From positions 3,599,501 to 3,663,500 of the forward strand of contig LANB01000001.1 of NCBI GenBank assembly GCA_000964245.1: a stretch of DNA of 64,000 bases. Direction: 5' to 3'. The notes under the pieces are model-generated. The model ran no database searches. It was not told where the DNA came from and worked only from the letters and a program-made list of their open reading frames with translations. This stretch comes from Cellvibrionaceae bacterium 1162T.S.0a.05 (GTDB taxonomy: Bacteria > Pseudomonadota > Gammaproteobacteria > Pseudomonadales > Cellvibrionaceae). The position numbers and the translations under genes were made by a program. Shown in pieces: positions 53,411-63,248 of the stretch (the stretch's first letter is position 1; each line of letters starts with the position of its first letter).

Positions 53411-55591
53411 CTAGGCAAACTTTGGTTTTACCGGGAGCGCATGCTGTGGCGGCTCTCCCGCAGCTAGTAAACCATTGGCCAATGCCGGAGCAATTACCGG
53501 TGTGCCGGGTTCTCCAACGCCGGTGGGTGCTTCGGCAGAAGCAACAATGTGGACATCTACCTCTGGCATATCTTTCATACGAATAACCTGGTAATTGTGA
53601 AAATTACTTTGTTCGACCTTGCCGTCTTTAATCGTAATTTTACTGTAAAGTGCTGTTGATAGACCAAATCCAACTCCACCTTCCATCTGTGCCCGAATAA
53701 TGTCGGGGTTTATTGCCAACCCGCAATCGACAGCGCATATCACTTTTTCGAGTTTATAGGTCTCGCCAGATTTTGAGAGTTCAGTGACTTGAGCAACATA
53801 GGTGTTGAACGATTTGTGAATGGCAAAGCCATAGTAGCGGTTTTTTTTCGGCTTTTTTATGTTGCTATGTTGCACCACTAAATCCAGTACGCCTTTGAAG
53901 CGGCTATCCTCGCCGAGCATATCGATACGGTATTGCAAGGGATCTTTCTTCTGGTTGCGAGCGATTTCGTCGATGAAAGTTTCAGTCGAGTAAGCAGTAT
54001 GTGTAGACGCGACGCTCCGCCAAAACAAAACTGGCACGGCATTTTTGGTGTTGTGAGATTCCACCCGAAAATTTGGAATGTGATAAGGTAAGTGGATTGC
54101 GCCCTCAACGGAAGTGATGTCAATTCCGTTTTGGATAATGCCTTCAAAAGCCGTACCCGTCATAATGGATTGGCCAACGATACGATGTTGCCACGCCATG
54201 ATTTTGCCTTTTTTATCAAGCCCTGCTTTCAGCCGATGGACATAGAGTGGGCGATAGGCACCGGCAAGGGTGTCGTCTTCGCGTGTCCAGACAAGTTTGA
54301 TTGGGGTGTTTTTGCCGTAGGCTTTTGCAATCTGTGTGGCTTCGAGTATGTAGTCGGAGGTCGTGCTACCGCGGCGACCAAAACTTCCACCAGCAAAAAC
54401 AGTATTGATTTTTACTGCAGAGGCTTCAATGCCGAGTGTCGCTGCAATCGCACCCTGATCCAGGGTTGGCAATTGGCAGCCAAACCACAGTTCTGCAGCG
54501 CTGGCTTGCTGTTCTTTCCAGCTGATTTGTACAACACAGTTCATGGGTTCCATGGTGGCATGCGCCAGGTAGGGAAAGTGATACTCTGCTTCCACTATTT
54601 TTTCTGCTTTAGTAAAAGCGGTATCGACATCGCCATGCTCGGCAGCGGTTAGCCCTTTGGTTTTAGCAATCTCCGAATATTCCTTGATAAGGTCATCCGA
54701 AGAGTGGCTTAAAGCCTTACTCTCATCCCATTGCGCCTCGACCAGGTCGCGCCCGGTTTTCGCCTGCCAAAAATTTTCAGCAATTACAGCAATAGCATTT
54801 GGGAGTTTAACGACGCTTTTAACCCCAGGGCTATTAAGCGCTTTTTTTGCATCGAACGAAACCAGCAGAGCACCGAAGCGAGGCGGGCGAAGTACAACGG
54901 CGGTTAGCATGCCTGGTAATTTAATATCCTGAGTAAACAGGGCGCTGCCGTTGGTTTTGCCTTCGTCTTTACGGGCTAATTTATTTCTGCCGATTAAAGT
55001 GAAATCTTTTGGATCTTTTAATATGACTTTTTGAGGGATGCTTTGCTTGGCGGCCAGCTCAGCAAACTCACCGTAGCCCGCTTTGTTCCCACTTTTCGCG
55101 TGTGTCAGCCAGCCGCGTTCGGCCAAAATTTCGTTTGCCGGCACCCGCCATTTTTCTGCCGCCGCCGCTTTTAGCATGACCTTTGCAGCGGCACCAGCCT
55201 GACGCATTTGCATAAAAGAGTTGGCGATAGAATTACTGCCTCCTGTACCTTGAATACCAAATACGAAATTGGCATAACGCGTGACATCGGCTTCGGCATG
55301 TTCACATTCAACATCGTCCCAGGGAACATCCAGCTCCTCGGCGGCCAGGGTCGCCAGCCCGGTATACGTGCCCTGGCCAAATTCAATATGTTTGATTTTA
55401 ATCGTGACCTTGCCCGTGTTATCAATTTTAATAAAAGCATTCGGTGTAACAGGAACATCACTCGCCGGTGCCGCAGCATGAACGCCGGTGCTACCAAGAT
55501 TAAATGACAATAAAAAGGCGGAACCTAGCGTACCGACAAGAAAATTTCGACGCGTCAGCATGGGAGAAACAGGGGCTGAATTAACCAACAT
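53411..55591 (-). CDS. Molybdopterin-binding subunit of IorB-type aldehyde/aza-arene hydroxylase
   Basis: Large subunit of an isoquinoline 1-oxidoreductase-type xanthine dehydrogenase family enzyme. The Tat signal LTRRNFLVGTLGSAFLLS marks export to the periplasm as a folded cofactor-bearing protein. The duplicated Mo-binding domain shows GGSFGRRG and the catalytic Glu in APTGVGEPGTP near the end. I place the start at the ATG 55591, with GGGGAGG upstream, rather than the GTG at 55600. Likely substrates are aromatic aldehydes or N-heterocycles; the nearby protocatechuate genes favour an aldehyde. No cytochrome subunit gene is adjacent. Confidence 0.85.
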   Translation of the reverse strand: MLVNSAPVSPMLTRRNFLVGTLGSAFLLSFNLGSTGVHAAAPASDVPVTPNAFIKIDNTGKVTIKIKHIEFGQGTYTGLATLAAEELDVPWDDVECEHAEADVTRYANFVFGIQGTGGSNSIANSFMQMRQAGAAAKVMLKAAAAEKWRVPANEILAERGWLTHAKSGNKAGYGEFAELAAKQSIPQKVILKDPKDFTLIGRNKLARKDEGKTNGSALFTQDIKLPGMLTAVVLRPPRFGALLVSFDAKKALNSPGVKSVVKLPNAIAVIAENFWQAKTGRDLVEAQWDESKALSHSSDDLIKEYSEIAKTKGLTAAEHGDVDTAFTKAEKIVEAEYHFPYLAHATMEPMNCVVQISWKEQQASAAELWFGCQLPTLDQGAIAATLGIEASAVKINTVFAGGSFGRRGSTTSDYILEATQIAKAYGKNTPIKLVWTREDDTLAGAYRPLYVHRLKAGLDKKGKIMAWQHRIVGQSIMTGTAFEGIIQNGIDITSVEGAIHLPYHIPNFRVESHNTKNAVPVLFWRSVASTHTAYSTETFIDEIARNQKKDPLQYRIDMLGEDSRFKGVLDLVVQHSNIKKPKKNRYYGFAIHKSFNTYVAQVTELSKSGETYKLEKVICAVDCGLAINPDIIRAQMEGGVGFGLSTALYSKITIKDGKVEQSNFHNYQVIRMKDMPEVDVHIVASAEAPTGVGEPGTPVIAPALANGLLAAGEPPQHALPVKPKFA

Positions 55592-56129
55592 GTTGTTCAC
55601 CTCCCCGGGGAATAAATTCTTGCACTACAGTATTGGATGTCGGTCCAGCAGAGGGGGCGTTGCTGGTTGCCAGGTGGCTAGCTGCAGATTTGATTGCCTG
55701 GCGAATGCGTTTGTAGGTGGAGCAACGGCAGATATTGCCGGACATGAAATTATTGATATCCTCATCGCTGGGCTGGGCATTATTTTTAAGCAGGGCAGTC
55801 GCAGAAATTATCTGACCGGATTGGCAATAGCCGCACTGAACAACGGCTTCATTTTCCCAAGCGTTTACAAGGGCTTGTGCGACAGGTTCCTGTTCGATGA
55901 CACCCTCAATAGTTGTGATCGTTTTACCGGCAACACTTTGCGCGGGCGTGACGCAAGAGCGAATCGGATTACCGTCAACCAGCACGGTGCAAGCACCACA
56001 TTGTGCCATGCCGCAGCCGTATTTGGTGCCTGTCATATCCAGATAATCACGCAGTATCCAAAGTAGGGGTGTATTTTGATCTGCATCGACACCCGTGGTT
56101 TTACCGTTAATCTTAAAACTCATTTTCAT
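55581..56129 (-). CDS. 2Fe-2S subunit of IorA-type hydroxylase
   Basis: Small subunit passing electrons from the Mo site through two 2Fe-2S clusters. The plant-type cluster is bound by CGCGMAQCGAC plus a later Cys (IRSCVTP), and the second by QCGYCQSGQ and GNICRCSTY. Length 182 is slightly above the usual 150-160 because of a Ser/Pro/Thr-rich tail. It has no signal; it would be exported by piggy-back on the Tat-tagged large subunit. It overlaps the large-subunit gene by 11 bases. Confidence 0.92.
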   Translation of the reverse strand: MKMSFKINGKTTGVDADQNTPLLWILRDYLDMTGTKYGCGMAQCGACTVLVDGNPIRSCVTPAQSVAGKTITTIEGVIEQEPVAQALVNAWENEAVVQCGYCQSGQIISATALLKNNAQPSDEDINNFMSGNICRCSTYKRIRQAIKSAASHLATSNAPSAGPTSNTVVQEFIPRGGEQHVG

Positions 56130-56191
56130 AGGTGAGTCCTCTAGAGTTTGTAAGCTGAAGTCTTGGTTTTTACCGCTAGCTCAAATCTGGC

Positions 56192-57712
56192 TTAACTGGC
56201 TTGTGCAGTAAATTTCTCCTCCAGCAATTTGCGTTTTAATTCCTGCTTTTGAACTTTTCCGGTCGACTTGGTGCGCGGTAGTTCGTTTACCTGTTCAAAA
56301 TGTTTTGGCACTTTGTAAGCCGCGAGGTGATCACGCAAAAATTGCATGATCGCCTCTTCAGAAATATTTTCGTTGCCCCGAGTTACAACAACCAGGCAGC
56401 CGACTTCACCCCATTGTTTATCCGGAATACCGATAACAGCCACTTCTTCAATGTCAGGATGTTTCAAAGCAACGGCTTCAATTTCAGCGGGGTACACATT
56501 TTCTCCCCCCGATATATACATGTCTTTTTTACGATCAATGATCCAGTAGTAGCCTTCGTCATCTACAGTCACGATATCGCCTGTCATAAACCAACGGCCG
56601 TCAGAAAAAACAGCTTGGGTTTTTTCTTCATCTTGCCAATACCCCTGGGTTATACCGTCACCTTTTAACCACAGCTCGCCGGATTCACCGGGTGCGACAT
56701 CCTTGCCGTCATTGTCTACCAGGCGGGCTTTCATCCCGGGCGCCAGTAACCCGACGGAACCCATTTTTTTGTCGATTAATTTGCGGTCCAGAGGCATACC
56801 GAGAGCAGTGCCTACCTCCGTCATTCCAAAACCGGAAACGAGACAAACCCCATCTTCTAACCATGCGCGAATATCTTCGAACGGATGGGGTGCGCCACCG
56901 GTAATAAATGTAATGTTACGTAGCGGTACAGGGTTGAAATTATCTTGCGTACGCAAGCGTTCAATCATTTGTGGTACACCGGTGTAGTGGGTTATTCCCA
57001 TGCTCTCGTCAGAGAGCCAGGCGAGTGTACGATCTGCCTTGTAACCGTCGGAAAGATAGATGTGGCCACCGTGTTGCAAGACCGTGCGAACATTGGCGAC
57101 CATACCCATTACATGGAAAAGGGGTGCCTCGCAAAGAAAACAGGAATTGCGATCGACAGCGGTTAATACACTAAAGTTCGTGCCGCTTTGATTGAGATTA
57201 CGTTCACTTAACATGACGCCTTTGGGGTTGCCAGAGGTGCCTGAGGTAAAAAGCATCAAGCTGTAGCGATCGTCATCGAAACTGAATTCAGTTTCAGGGT
57301 CGCATTGCAGTGCGTTAGAAAAAAACGTTGCGAGATCTTCGTAGGGGAAAACACCTTCTATTGTTTCAGCAGACTGCGCATCGCAAACCAATAATTTGGG
57401 TTCCGCAGATTGCATGAGAAATTCGAGCTCTTTGACACTGAGTCGCCAATTAAAGGGGACATAGATAATCGCCAGGCGAGCACAGGCAAAATGTAAAATA
57501 ATTTGTTGAATATTATTGCGCGCAATCAAGGCAACGCGGTCACCCGCTTGGCAACCTTTTGCTTTTAATAAGCGCGCCACCTGACAAATTTCCTGATCGA
57601 GCCGGGCATAAGTCCAGCTTTCATTAGTCATTAAATCACTTAACGCTTTCTTGTCGGGGTAAGAACGTGCGTATAGGGCGATAAAGTCAGGTGTGTTAAT
57701 GGTCGAGAACAT
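56192..57712 (-). CDS. AMP-forming acyl/aryl-CoA synthetase
   Basis: ANL-superfamily adenylating enzyme of 506 residues from the ATG at 57712, with GGA upstream. The P-loop is LMLFTSGTSGNPKGVMLSE, the hinge GRWFMTGDIVTVDDEGYYWIIDRKKDMYISGGENVYP, and the catalytic Lys is in RTKSTGKVQKQEL. Sequence style fits 4-coumarate/feruloyl or medium-chain acyl-CoA ligases. The locus suggests an aromatic acid, for example a hydroxycinnamate, but no enoyl-CoA hydratase gene is present to support it. Confidence 0.88.
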   Translation of the reverse strand: MFSTINTPDFIALYARSYPDKKALSDLMTNESWTYARLDQEICQVARLLKAKGCQAGDRVALIARNNIQQIILHFACARLAIIYVPFNWRLSVKELEFLMQSAEPKLLVCDAQSAETIEGVFPYEDLATFFSNALQCDPETEFSFDDDRYSLMLFTSGTSGNPKGVMLSERNLNQSGTNFSVLTAVDRNSCFLCEAPLFHVMGMVANVRTVLQHGGHIYLSDGYKADRTLAWLSDESMGITHYTGVPQMIERLRTQDNFNPVPLRNITFITGGAPHPFEDIRAWLEDGVCLVSGFGMTEVGTALGMPLDRKLIDKKMGSVGLLAPGMKARLVDNDGKDVAPGESGELWLKGDGITQGYWQDEEKTQAVFSDGRWFMTGDIVTVDDEGYYWIIDRKKDMYISGGENVYPAEIEAVALKHPDIEEVAVIGIPDKQWGEVGCLVVVTRGNENISEEAIMQFLRDHLAAYKVPKHFEQVNELPRTKSTGKVQKQELKRKLLEEKFTAQAS

Positions 57713-57810
57713 AATAAATCCGAATCTGTAAAAAGGCATTCCACGCGATTTGCGGCAGAATGCCTGTAACAACTTTTACCAGAATATGCACTTCCAGTCC
57801 TGTTAAAACA

Positions 57811-57829
57811 AGCCGGGCAGGGCCCGGCT
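57811..57829 (-). terminator. Terminator after the second TonB receptor gene
   Basis: Seven-bp GC-rich stem AGCCGGG/CCCGGCT around a 5-base loop, followed on the minus strand by TGTTTTAAC. It lies seven bases past the receptor stop. Confidence 0.75.
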
Positions 57830-57836
57830 GGCTGGA

Positions 57837-60254
57837 TTAGAAGTTGTATTTAAAGCTGACTGTCCAGTTTTGCGGTCGTCCTACTGTGGAGTACGCGTGC
57901 CCTGAGTTTACATTGTCAGTGATGTTGGTGAAGTAGTATTCGTCGGTCAAGTTAGTAATGTTCAGTCTCACTTGCCAATCTTCCTGAGCCGAAAGATACG
58001 TCAAGCTCGCATTAACCAAGGTACGCTCTTCAATTTGCCCGTAAGGGGTGATACCCGCAGCCGTTTGCATTTCATCCTGGTAGTTGGCATCGATTCTGGG
58101 TGACAGAGTGCCGCCCGCCCATGCGTCAAAGTCGACTTGCGTACCAATGCTCCAGGTTGTTTCCGGAGTGAACGGTGTAATTTCAGTGCCCGTCAAACCA
58201 GATGCGGTATCCCATTCGGTATACTCAAAATCAAGTGTGCTGATCGAGGCATCAATTAACCAGTTATCCACTGGACGAAAATCCATTTCCAGTTCGATAC
58301 CGCTGACATCGGCATTACCGGCGTTTTTCGGGGCCAGGCAAGGCGTACCCAATTCACCAAAGTACGCGGTACAGTCGAGTAAGGTCAGCTGAATATCGGT
58401 GTAGTCATTCTGGAAATAGGCGCCGTTAATTCGCAGGCGGTTATCGAGCAATTGCCATTTTGCACCCACTTCAACCGTAGTCAGTTCCTCGGGGTTAAAC
58501 GGTGAGGCTTGCACTGTAAAAAACGGCCGAGGGTTGACACCACCCCCTTTAAAGCCGGTGGAGTATTGCGCATAGAGCATGCCGTTATCCGTTGCCTTCC
58601 AGGAAACTGCCGCTTTATAGTCCACACGATCATCTTCAAATGGATCGGGGTTCGTGCCATCAAGGCCCGCAAGCACACAGTTTGAATTGGTGTTTGGATC
58701 AGCGGGTGAGCCATTACAACCTTGTACATCCGACAAGTCAGGATTGCGACGACGGTACAAATAGTCTTTTTCATCTGTGCTGAAACGTGCACCCAAGGTC
58801 ACATCAATTGTGTCACTGAAGTGCATGATCGTATTTGCGAATACGGCGGTGTTTAGAACATTTACAATGTCTGGACCGTGAATAAAATCCAGGAAGAGAG
58901 CAGAATAGCCGAGGTCAATACGCCCGGCGAGTGTGGTCTCTGCATCGAAGTAAAAACCACCCACGGTGTAATCCATAAAATCACCTACCTGGCCATTCAA
59001 GCGAATTTCCTGGCTGATTTGTTTATGGGTGCTCAACTGATATTGTTGCAGAATGCCAATAGGCGATTGATCCAGGTCCGTCCCGAAAGCTGTTTCAAAA
59101 TCCCTGAAACCCGTGATCGATTGCAATTGCAGAGTCTCGCTGAGATCCCAGTCCAGGTTCAAGGTTGAGCTCAGGCTATCAACGAACATCTCGTCGGGAA
59201 TACGCAAACCGTTTGCATCCACATAATTGCCATAAGTATGGTAGCCACCTTCACCCACTTCAAAACGTGTGCGGTAAGTATTCCAATCGACTCTATGCGG
59301 AGCATTCGCCGCAACGTCATAGGTGCCGATTAGTGTGCTTGGTGGCGCGCCCATTTCGTTTTTCACTTTTTCAACGGACCAATTTGCTTCAAGCGTGTCG
59401 CTCGCTAACCAACGTAAAGCTGCTCGGACACCGGTGTAGTCTGTTCCACCGTCTTCGCCTGTTTTACATGAACCATTAGTGACAGCACTGGTAACAGGAA
59501 TGGTTGTCAGGTTGTCCATTGAAATTGGAACGGGATTGCCTTCTGTATCGACCGTGCGTTGCCAGGTAGTCCATTCGGTGATTTGATTATCCGGGTTTGC
59601 ACAATTGTAATCGAGTCTTGCAATATGCCCATCTTGTGAACGCGCGGTACCGGAAACGCGCATATACAATTCGTCTTCGATTAATGTGAAGTTGCTGGCC
59701 GCGCGAAGGCTGGTGCCGTTAAAACCACCAAAGCCTACATCGACATAACCGTCTGCTTCTTCGGTGGGGCGCTTGCTATACAATTTAATTGCACCACCGA
59801 TCGAGTTTTTACCTGCAAGGGTGCCTTGTGGTCCACGCAGTACCTCGACACGTTCGAGATCCAGTAATTCCAGAATCGATGCTTGCAATTGCGAATAATA
59901 CACGTCGTCAACGTACAAGCCGACACCGGCTTCCAGTGCCGGGTTAAAATCTGTTTGCCCAACGCCTCGAATAAAGCCAATCAAGGACGGACCGGAATAA
60001 CCGCCGCCTTCAGTGAGCGTCACGTTGGGTGCCTGTGCGGCGATATTATCGACAGTTAGATGACCACGCTCTTCCAGGGTTTTACCGGAAATTGCAGTAA
60101 TAGCAATCGGTGTATCCTGAAGATTTTGCTCAACGAACTGCGCGGTGACAACCACTTCTTCGAGCACAATATTCTGGGCCAGTGCGGTGTGACTTGCAGC
60201 CAAAGCAACACAGGCGGCAAGCGCTTTCTTTTTAAAGGTGAGTTGTGTAGCCAT
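57837..60254 (-). CDS. TonB-dependent receptor, aromatic substrate uptake (inferred)
   Basis: Outer-membrane receptor of 805 residues: signal peptide ending HTALAQ, the TonB-box-like segment LEEVVVTAQ, a plug with SGKTLEERGHLTVDNIAAQAPNVTL and the conserved VEVLRGPQGTLAGKNSIGGAI, and a barrel ending in the classical WTVSFKYNF. It is of the group common in sphingomonad and cellvibrionad aromatic or siderophore uptake, distinct from the first receptor. It sits between the ligase/hydroxylase genes and the lig operon, so a lignin-derived compound is the suspected ligand. GGGGAAAAC precedes the ATG. Confidence 0.88.
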   Translation of the reverse strand: MATQLTFKKKALAACVALAASHTALAQNIVLEEVVVTAQFVEQNLQDTPIAITAISGKTLEERGHLTVDNIAAQAPNVTLTEGGGYSGPSLIGFIRGVGQTDFNPALEAGVGLYVDDVYYSQLQASILELLDLERVEVLRGPQGTLAGKNSIGGAIKLYSKRPTEEADGYVDVGFGGFNGTSLRAASNFTLIEDELYMRVSGTARSQDGHIARLDYNCANPDNQITEWTTWQRTVDTEGNPVPISMDNLTTIPVTSAVTNGSCKTGEDGGTDYTGVRAALRWLASDTLEANWSVEKVKNEMGAPPSTLIGTYDVAANAPHRVDWNTYRTRFEVGEGGYHTYGNYVDANGLRIPDEMFVDSLSSTLNLDWDLSETLQLQSITGFRDFETAFGTDLDQSPIGILQQYQLSTHKQISQEIRLNGQVGDFMDYTVGGFYFDAETTLAGRIDLGYSALFLDFIHGPDIVNVLNTAVFANTIMHFSDTIDVTLGARFSTDEKDYLYRRRNPDLSDVQGCNGSPADPNTNSNCVLAGLDGTNPDPFEDDRVDYKAAVSWKATDNGMLYAQYSTGFKGGGVNPRPFFTVQASPFNPEELTTVEVGAKWQLLDNRLRINGAYFQNDYTDIQLTLLDCTAYFGELGTPCLAPKNAGNADVSGIELEMDFRPVDNWLIDASISTLDFEYTEWDTASGLTGTEITPFTPETTWSIGTQVDFDAWAGGTLSPRIDANYQDEMQTAAGITPYGQIEERTLVNASLTYLSAQEDWQVRLNITNLTDEYYFTNITDNVNSGHAYSTVGRPQNWTVSFKYNF

Positions 60255-60369
60255 GTTTTCCCCTATTTATTTTTGTTAAAACAAGTTATTAAAGCTGTGT
60301 GAAGCGCTACCTCATTCGAGATACCACCAGGAACGCACTTAAAACTGAACAGCTACCCGGTAAAGATAT

Positions 60370-60384
60370 GAACACATGGTGTTC
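60370..60384. promoter_or_regulatory. Palindrome GAACAC-N3-GTGTTC upstream of the receptor gene
   Basis: Perfect 6-3-6 inverted repeat 115 bp upstream of the receptor start codon, in the 285-bp gap between ligC and the receptor gene (60255-60539), which holds no gene. It is a candidate operator for a regulator of the aromatic locus. A weak hairpin AAGTG/CACTT at 60500-60515 may end the lig transcript. Confidence 0.4.
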
Positions 60385-60539
60385 GTACTTTTTATTTTCG
60401 AAAAATCCAAGTGAAAATATACCCATGGTTTTTTTAAGCCTGGTTTACTTCTCTATGTTCTCCTCCACTTTTTGATTTTTTTAATTTTTAACGCCTTAAA
60501 AGTGTCGATGCACTTCAACTTTAATGCGGTTTTTGCGAA

Positions 60540-61484
60540 CTAAAGCATTGCTTTTTCAAGCCTGTCGAGTGTTTGCATTGCTTGCAGGCATTGTGCAACG
60601 CTGGCGTTCGGTTCGCGTTTCTCCTGGATCGCAGAAATAAATTCACGATCACATAATTCAATTCCATTCATAGAGACATCCACCTTGCTCACGTCAATAG
60701 GATTTTCCTTACCGTCAACAAGGTCATCATAGCGAGCAATGTATGTTCCCTTGTCGCAGATGTAGCGAAAGTAGGTGCCGAAAGGGCCATCATTGTTAAA
60801 TGACAAGGACAATGTACAAAGCGCACCGGATGGCACCTTCAACCCAATACTCATATCCATGGCTATGCCGAGTTCAGGATGAATCGGGCCTTGCATGGCT
60901 TGCACTTCACTGGCAACTTCGCCGGTCTGATACTGAAATAAATCGACGGTGTGGCAGGCGTGGTGCCACAGTAAATGATCTGTCCAGCTTCGCGGGTTAC
61001 CTTGTGCGTTCGTATTCGTCCGACGGAAAAAATACGTTTGCACATCCATTTGTTGGATCTTGAGTTCACCAGCGCTAATTTTATTGTGAATCCATTGGTG
61101 GCTTGGATTGAAACGGCGTGTGTGTCCAACCATGGCAACCAGGCCCGTTTCTTTCTGTTTTTCAACGAGCGCTTGCGAATCTGCGAGCGAGTCGGCCATT
61201 GGAATTTCAATCAATACATGTTTACCGGCATCCATTGCTTGTAGGCCTTGCGCGGCATGGACTTGAGTGGGGGTTGTGAGTATGACGGCATCAACTTCCG
61301 GGCTTGCGAGTGCCTCTTCATAACTGACCGTCCAATTTGGAATGTTGTATTTCTCGGCAAGTGGGGCAGTGTTTTCTTCACGGCGGCCCACCAGCATGCT
61401 CACTTCGACTCCGTCAATACTTTTTAATGCGTCCAGGTGCTTGCTTGCAAACGCACCGACACCGGCCATACAAATTTTCATCAT
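60540..61484 (-). CDS. ligC: 4-carboxy-2-hydroxymuconate-6-semialdehyde dehydrogenase
   Basis: Gfo/Idh/MocA-type NADP-dependent oxidoreductase of 314 residues that oxidises the protocatechuate 4,5-ring-cleavage product (as hemiacetal) to 2-pyrone-4,6-dicarboxylate. GVGAFASKHLDALKSIDGVE is the Rossmann start. MVGHTRRFNPSHQWIHNKI, IQQMDVQTYFFRRTNTN and SWTDHLLWHHACHTVDLFQYQ match Sphingobium LigC closely as I recall it. A second ATG at 61481 has slightly better AGGA spacing. It is last in the ligI-ligK-ligJ-ligC run. Confidence 0.93.
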   Translation of the reverse strand: MMKICMAGVGAFASKHLDALKSIDGVEVSMLVGRREENTAPLAEKYNIPNWTVSYEEALASPEVDAVILTTPTQVHAAQGLQAMDAGKHVLIEIPMADSLADSQALVEKQKETGLVAMVGHTRRFNPSHQWIHNKISAGELKIQQMDVQTYFFRRTNTNAQGNPRSWTDHLLWHHACHTVDLFQYQTGEVASEVQAMQGPIHPELGIAMDMSIGLKVPSGALCTLSLSFNNDGPFGTYFRYICDKGTYIARYDDLVDGKENPIDVSKVDVSMNGIELCDREFISAIQEKREPNASVAQCLQAMQTLDRLEKAML

Positions 61485-61490
61485 CAGTTC

Positions 61491-62504
61491 CTAAACAGTT
61501 TTTAGTCGACTGAAAACCTTGCGAGCATTGCCCTCAAAAATTTTCTGCCGGTCGATATCGTTGAGCTTCGAATTGTTGTCGATGTAGCGCTTGGTATCAT
61601 CGTAGTAGTGACCACTTTCAGGGTCGATACCTCTAACAGCGCCAATCATTTCAGACGCAAATAAAATATTGTCTACCGGAATAACCTCAAGCAACATATC
61701 AATGCCGGGCTGATGGTAAACACACGTATCAAAATAAATGTTGTTAAGAACACGCTCTTGTAAATTGCCCAGTCCTTTGTCCTGAGCGATACCGCGAAAG
61801 CGACCCCAGTGATAGGGAACGGCACCACCGCCGTGCGGAATAATAAATTTGATTTCAGGGAAATCCTTGAAGACATCGGAGTACATGAATTGGTCGAAAG
61901 CGGTGGTGTCAGCGGCGAGATAGTATGAGCCCGTTGTTGTCACGCAAGGGTTGCAAGCTTCACTGACATGTATCATTGCCGGAACATCGAGCTCGACCAT
62001 TTTTTCGTAAAAGGGGTACCAGCTTTTGTCGCTAAGCGGGACATCCTTCCAGCTGCCTCCGCTGGTGTCCGGGTTGAGGTTGCAACCAATAAAACCCATT
62101 TCGTTGACACAACGCTCCAGTTCCGGAATCAAATCTTTCGGGCTCAAACCTGGCGATTGGGGCAGTTGCGCAACCGGCGCGAAGTTCTCTGGAAATAAAT
62201 CACAAATACGGCGAATAATATCGTTCTGGTGTTCGGTCCAAAAACGGCTGGTATGGGCATTACCAAGGTGATGTCCCATCCAGCTCGCTCGAGGAGAGAA
62301 AATGGTCAAGTCTGTGCCGCGCTCTTTTTGCAGGCGCAATTGATTTTGTTCAATACTTTCTCGCAGTTGTTCGTCGCTAAGGTCAATTTGACCTTTTTCT
62401 CCAATGTAGGAGGGGTCAGCCAGCACCGCTTTTTTTTGTTGCGCGCGGTAGTCCGCAACTTCCTGCGGAAAAGTCGTGTAATGACCGTGGCAATCAATAA
62501 TCAT
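61491..62504 (-). CDS. ligJ: 4-oxalomesaconate hydratase
   Basis: Amidohydrolase-fold hydratase converting 4-oxalomesaconate to 4-carboxy-4-hydroxy-2-oxoadipate. Metal-binding MIIDCHGHYTT is at the N-terminus, followed by DLTIFSPRAS, GFIGCNLNPDTSGG, PAMIHVSEAC and FIIPHGGGAVPYHWGRFRG. The closing part PVDNILFASEMIGAVRGIDPESGHYYDDTKRYI is almost diagnostic of LigJ. I choose the ATG at 62504, preceded by TGAGGA, over a TTG at 62516; length 337. It is six bases upstream of ligC. Confidence 0.95.
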   Translation of the reverse strand: MIIDCHGHYTTFPQEVADYRAQQKKAVLADPSYIGEKGQIDLSDEQLRESIEQNQLRLQKERGTDLTIFSPRASWMGHHLGNAHTSRFWTEHQNDIIRRICDLFPENFAPVAQLPQSPGLSPKDLIPELERCVNEMGFIGCNLNPDTSGGSWKDVPLSDKSWYPFYEKMVELDVPAMIHVSEACNPCVTTTGSYYLAADTTAFDQFMYSDVFKDFPEIKFIIPHGGGAVPYHWGRFRGIAQDKGLGNLQERVLNNIYFDTCVYHQPGIDMLLEVIPVDNILFASEMIGAVRGIDPESGHYYDDTKRYIDNNSKLNDIDRQKIFEGNARKVFSRLKTV

Positions 62505-62534
62505 GTTGTTCCTCAATATTTTCTATTTTTCTTC

Positions 62535-63239
62535 TCAATCGAGTTCATTTAAATCATCGAGAGAGTCGAGATAAACCAAGCCGTTTTCTTTCAGTCGCGG
62601 ACGCATGTTGTAAAGATCAAGTCCGAGTACACCAGCGGCCAGTTTCTCGCGTTTTTCAATTTCCAATGCTTCGCGCTTTTCAGCAGCTTGCAGCACGCTT
62701 TCAGCATTTTTATTGGGTATAGCAACAACACCATCGTCATCCGCGACGATGATGTCGCCCGGATTGATCAATTGGCCTGCACACACTATGGGAACATTGA
62801 CCGCCCCCAGGGTGTTTTTGACTGTTCCTTTGGCTGAAATTGCCTTCGACCATACAGGGAAATTCATATCTTCAAGCACGGCGATATCGCGAACCCCGGC
62901 ATCAATAATCAGGCCTTTAACGCCTCGCGCTTGTGCAGACGTGGCAAGCAGATCGCCGAACATGCCATCGTCATTTTCTGTCGTACACGCGACGACGAGT
63001 ACGTCGCCTTCCTGACACAGTTCTATGGCAACATGAATCATCCAGTTATCACCGGGTTGGGCGAGAATAGTGACGGCGTTACCGGCTATTTGCGTGCGAC
63101 GATAAATCGGGCGTATATAAGGGCGTAACAGCCCGCTGCGACCTTGTGCTTCGTGCACGGTCGCAACGCCCAATTTGGCCAGGCTGCTCAATGTCTGCTG
63201 GTTCGCACGTGGAATATTTTTTACGGCAACTGTTTTCAT
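62535..63239 (-). CDS. ligK: 4-carboxy-4-hydroxy-2-oxoadipate aldolase/oxaloacetate decarboxylase
   Basis: RraA-fold class II aldolase that splits CHA into pyruvate and oxaloacetate and decarboxylates the latter, ending the 4,5-cleavage pathway. [48 protein letters not shown] (with the catalytic Arg and metal Asp) and [15 protein letters not shown] are the LigK/GalC/ProA signatures. Length 234 fits. It lies 30 bases before ligJ and nine after ligI. Confidence 0.94.
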   Translation of the reverse strand: MKTVAVKNIPRANQQTLSSLAKLGVATVHEAQGRSGLLRPYIRPIYRRTQIAGNAVTILAQPGDNWMIHVAIELCQEGDVLVVACTTENDDGMFGDLLATSAQARGVKGLIIDAGVRDIAVLEDMNFPVWSKAISAKGTVKNTLGAVNVPIVCAGQLINPGDIIVADDDGVVAIPNKNAESVLQAAEKREALEIEKREKLAAGVLGLDLYNMRPRLKENGLVYLDSLDDLNELD

Positions 63240-63248
63240 AGTGAAGTC

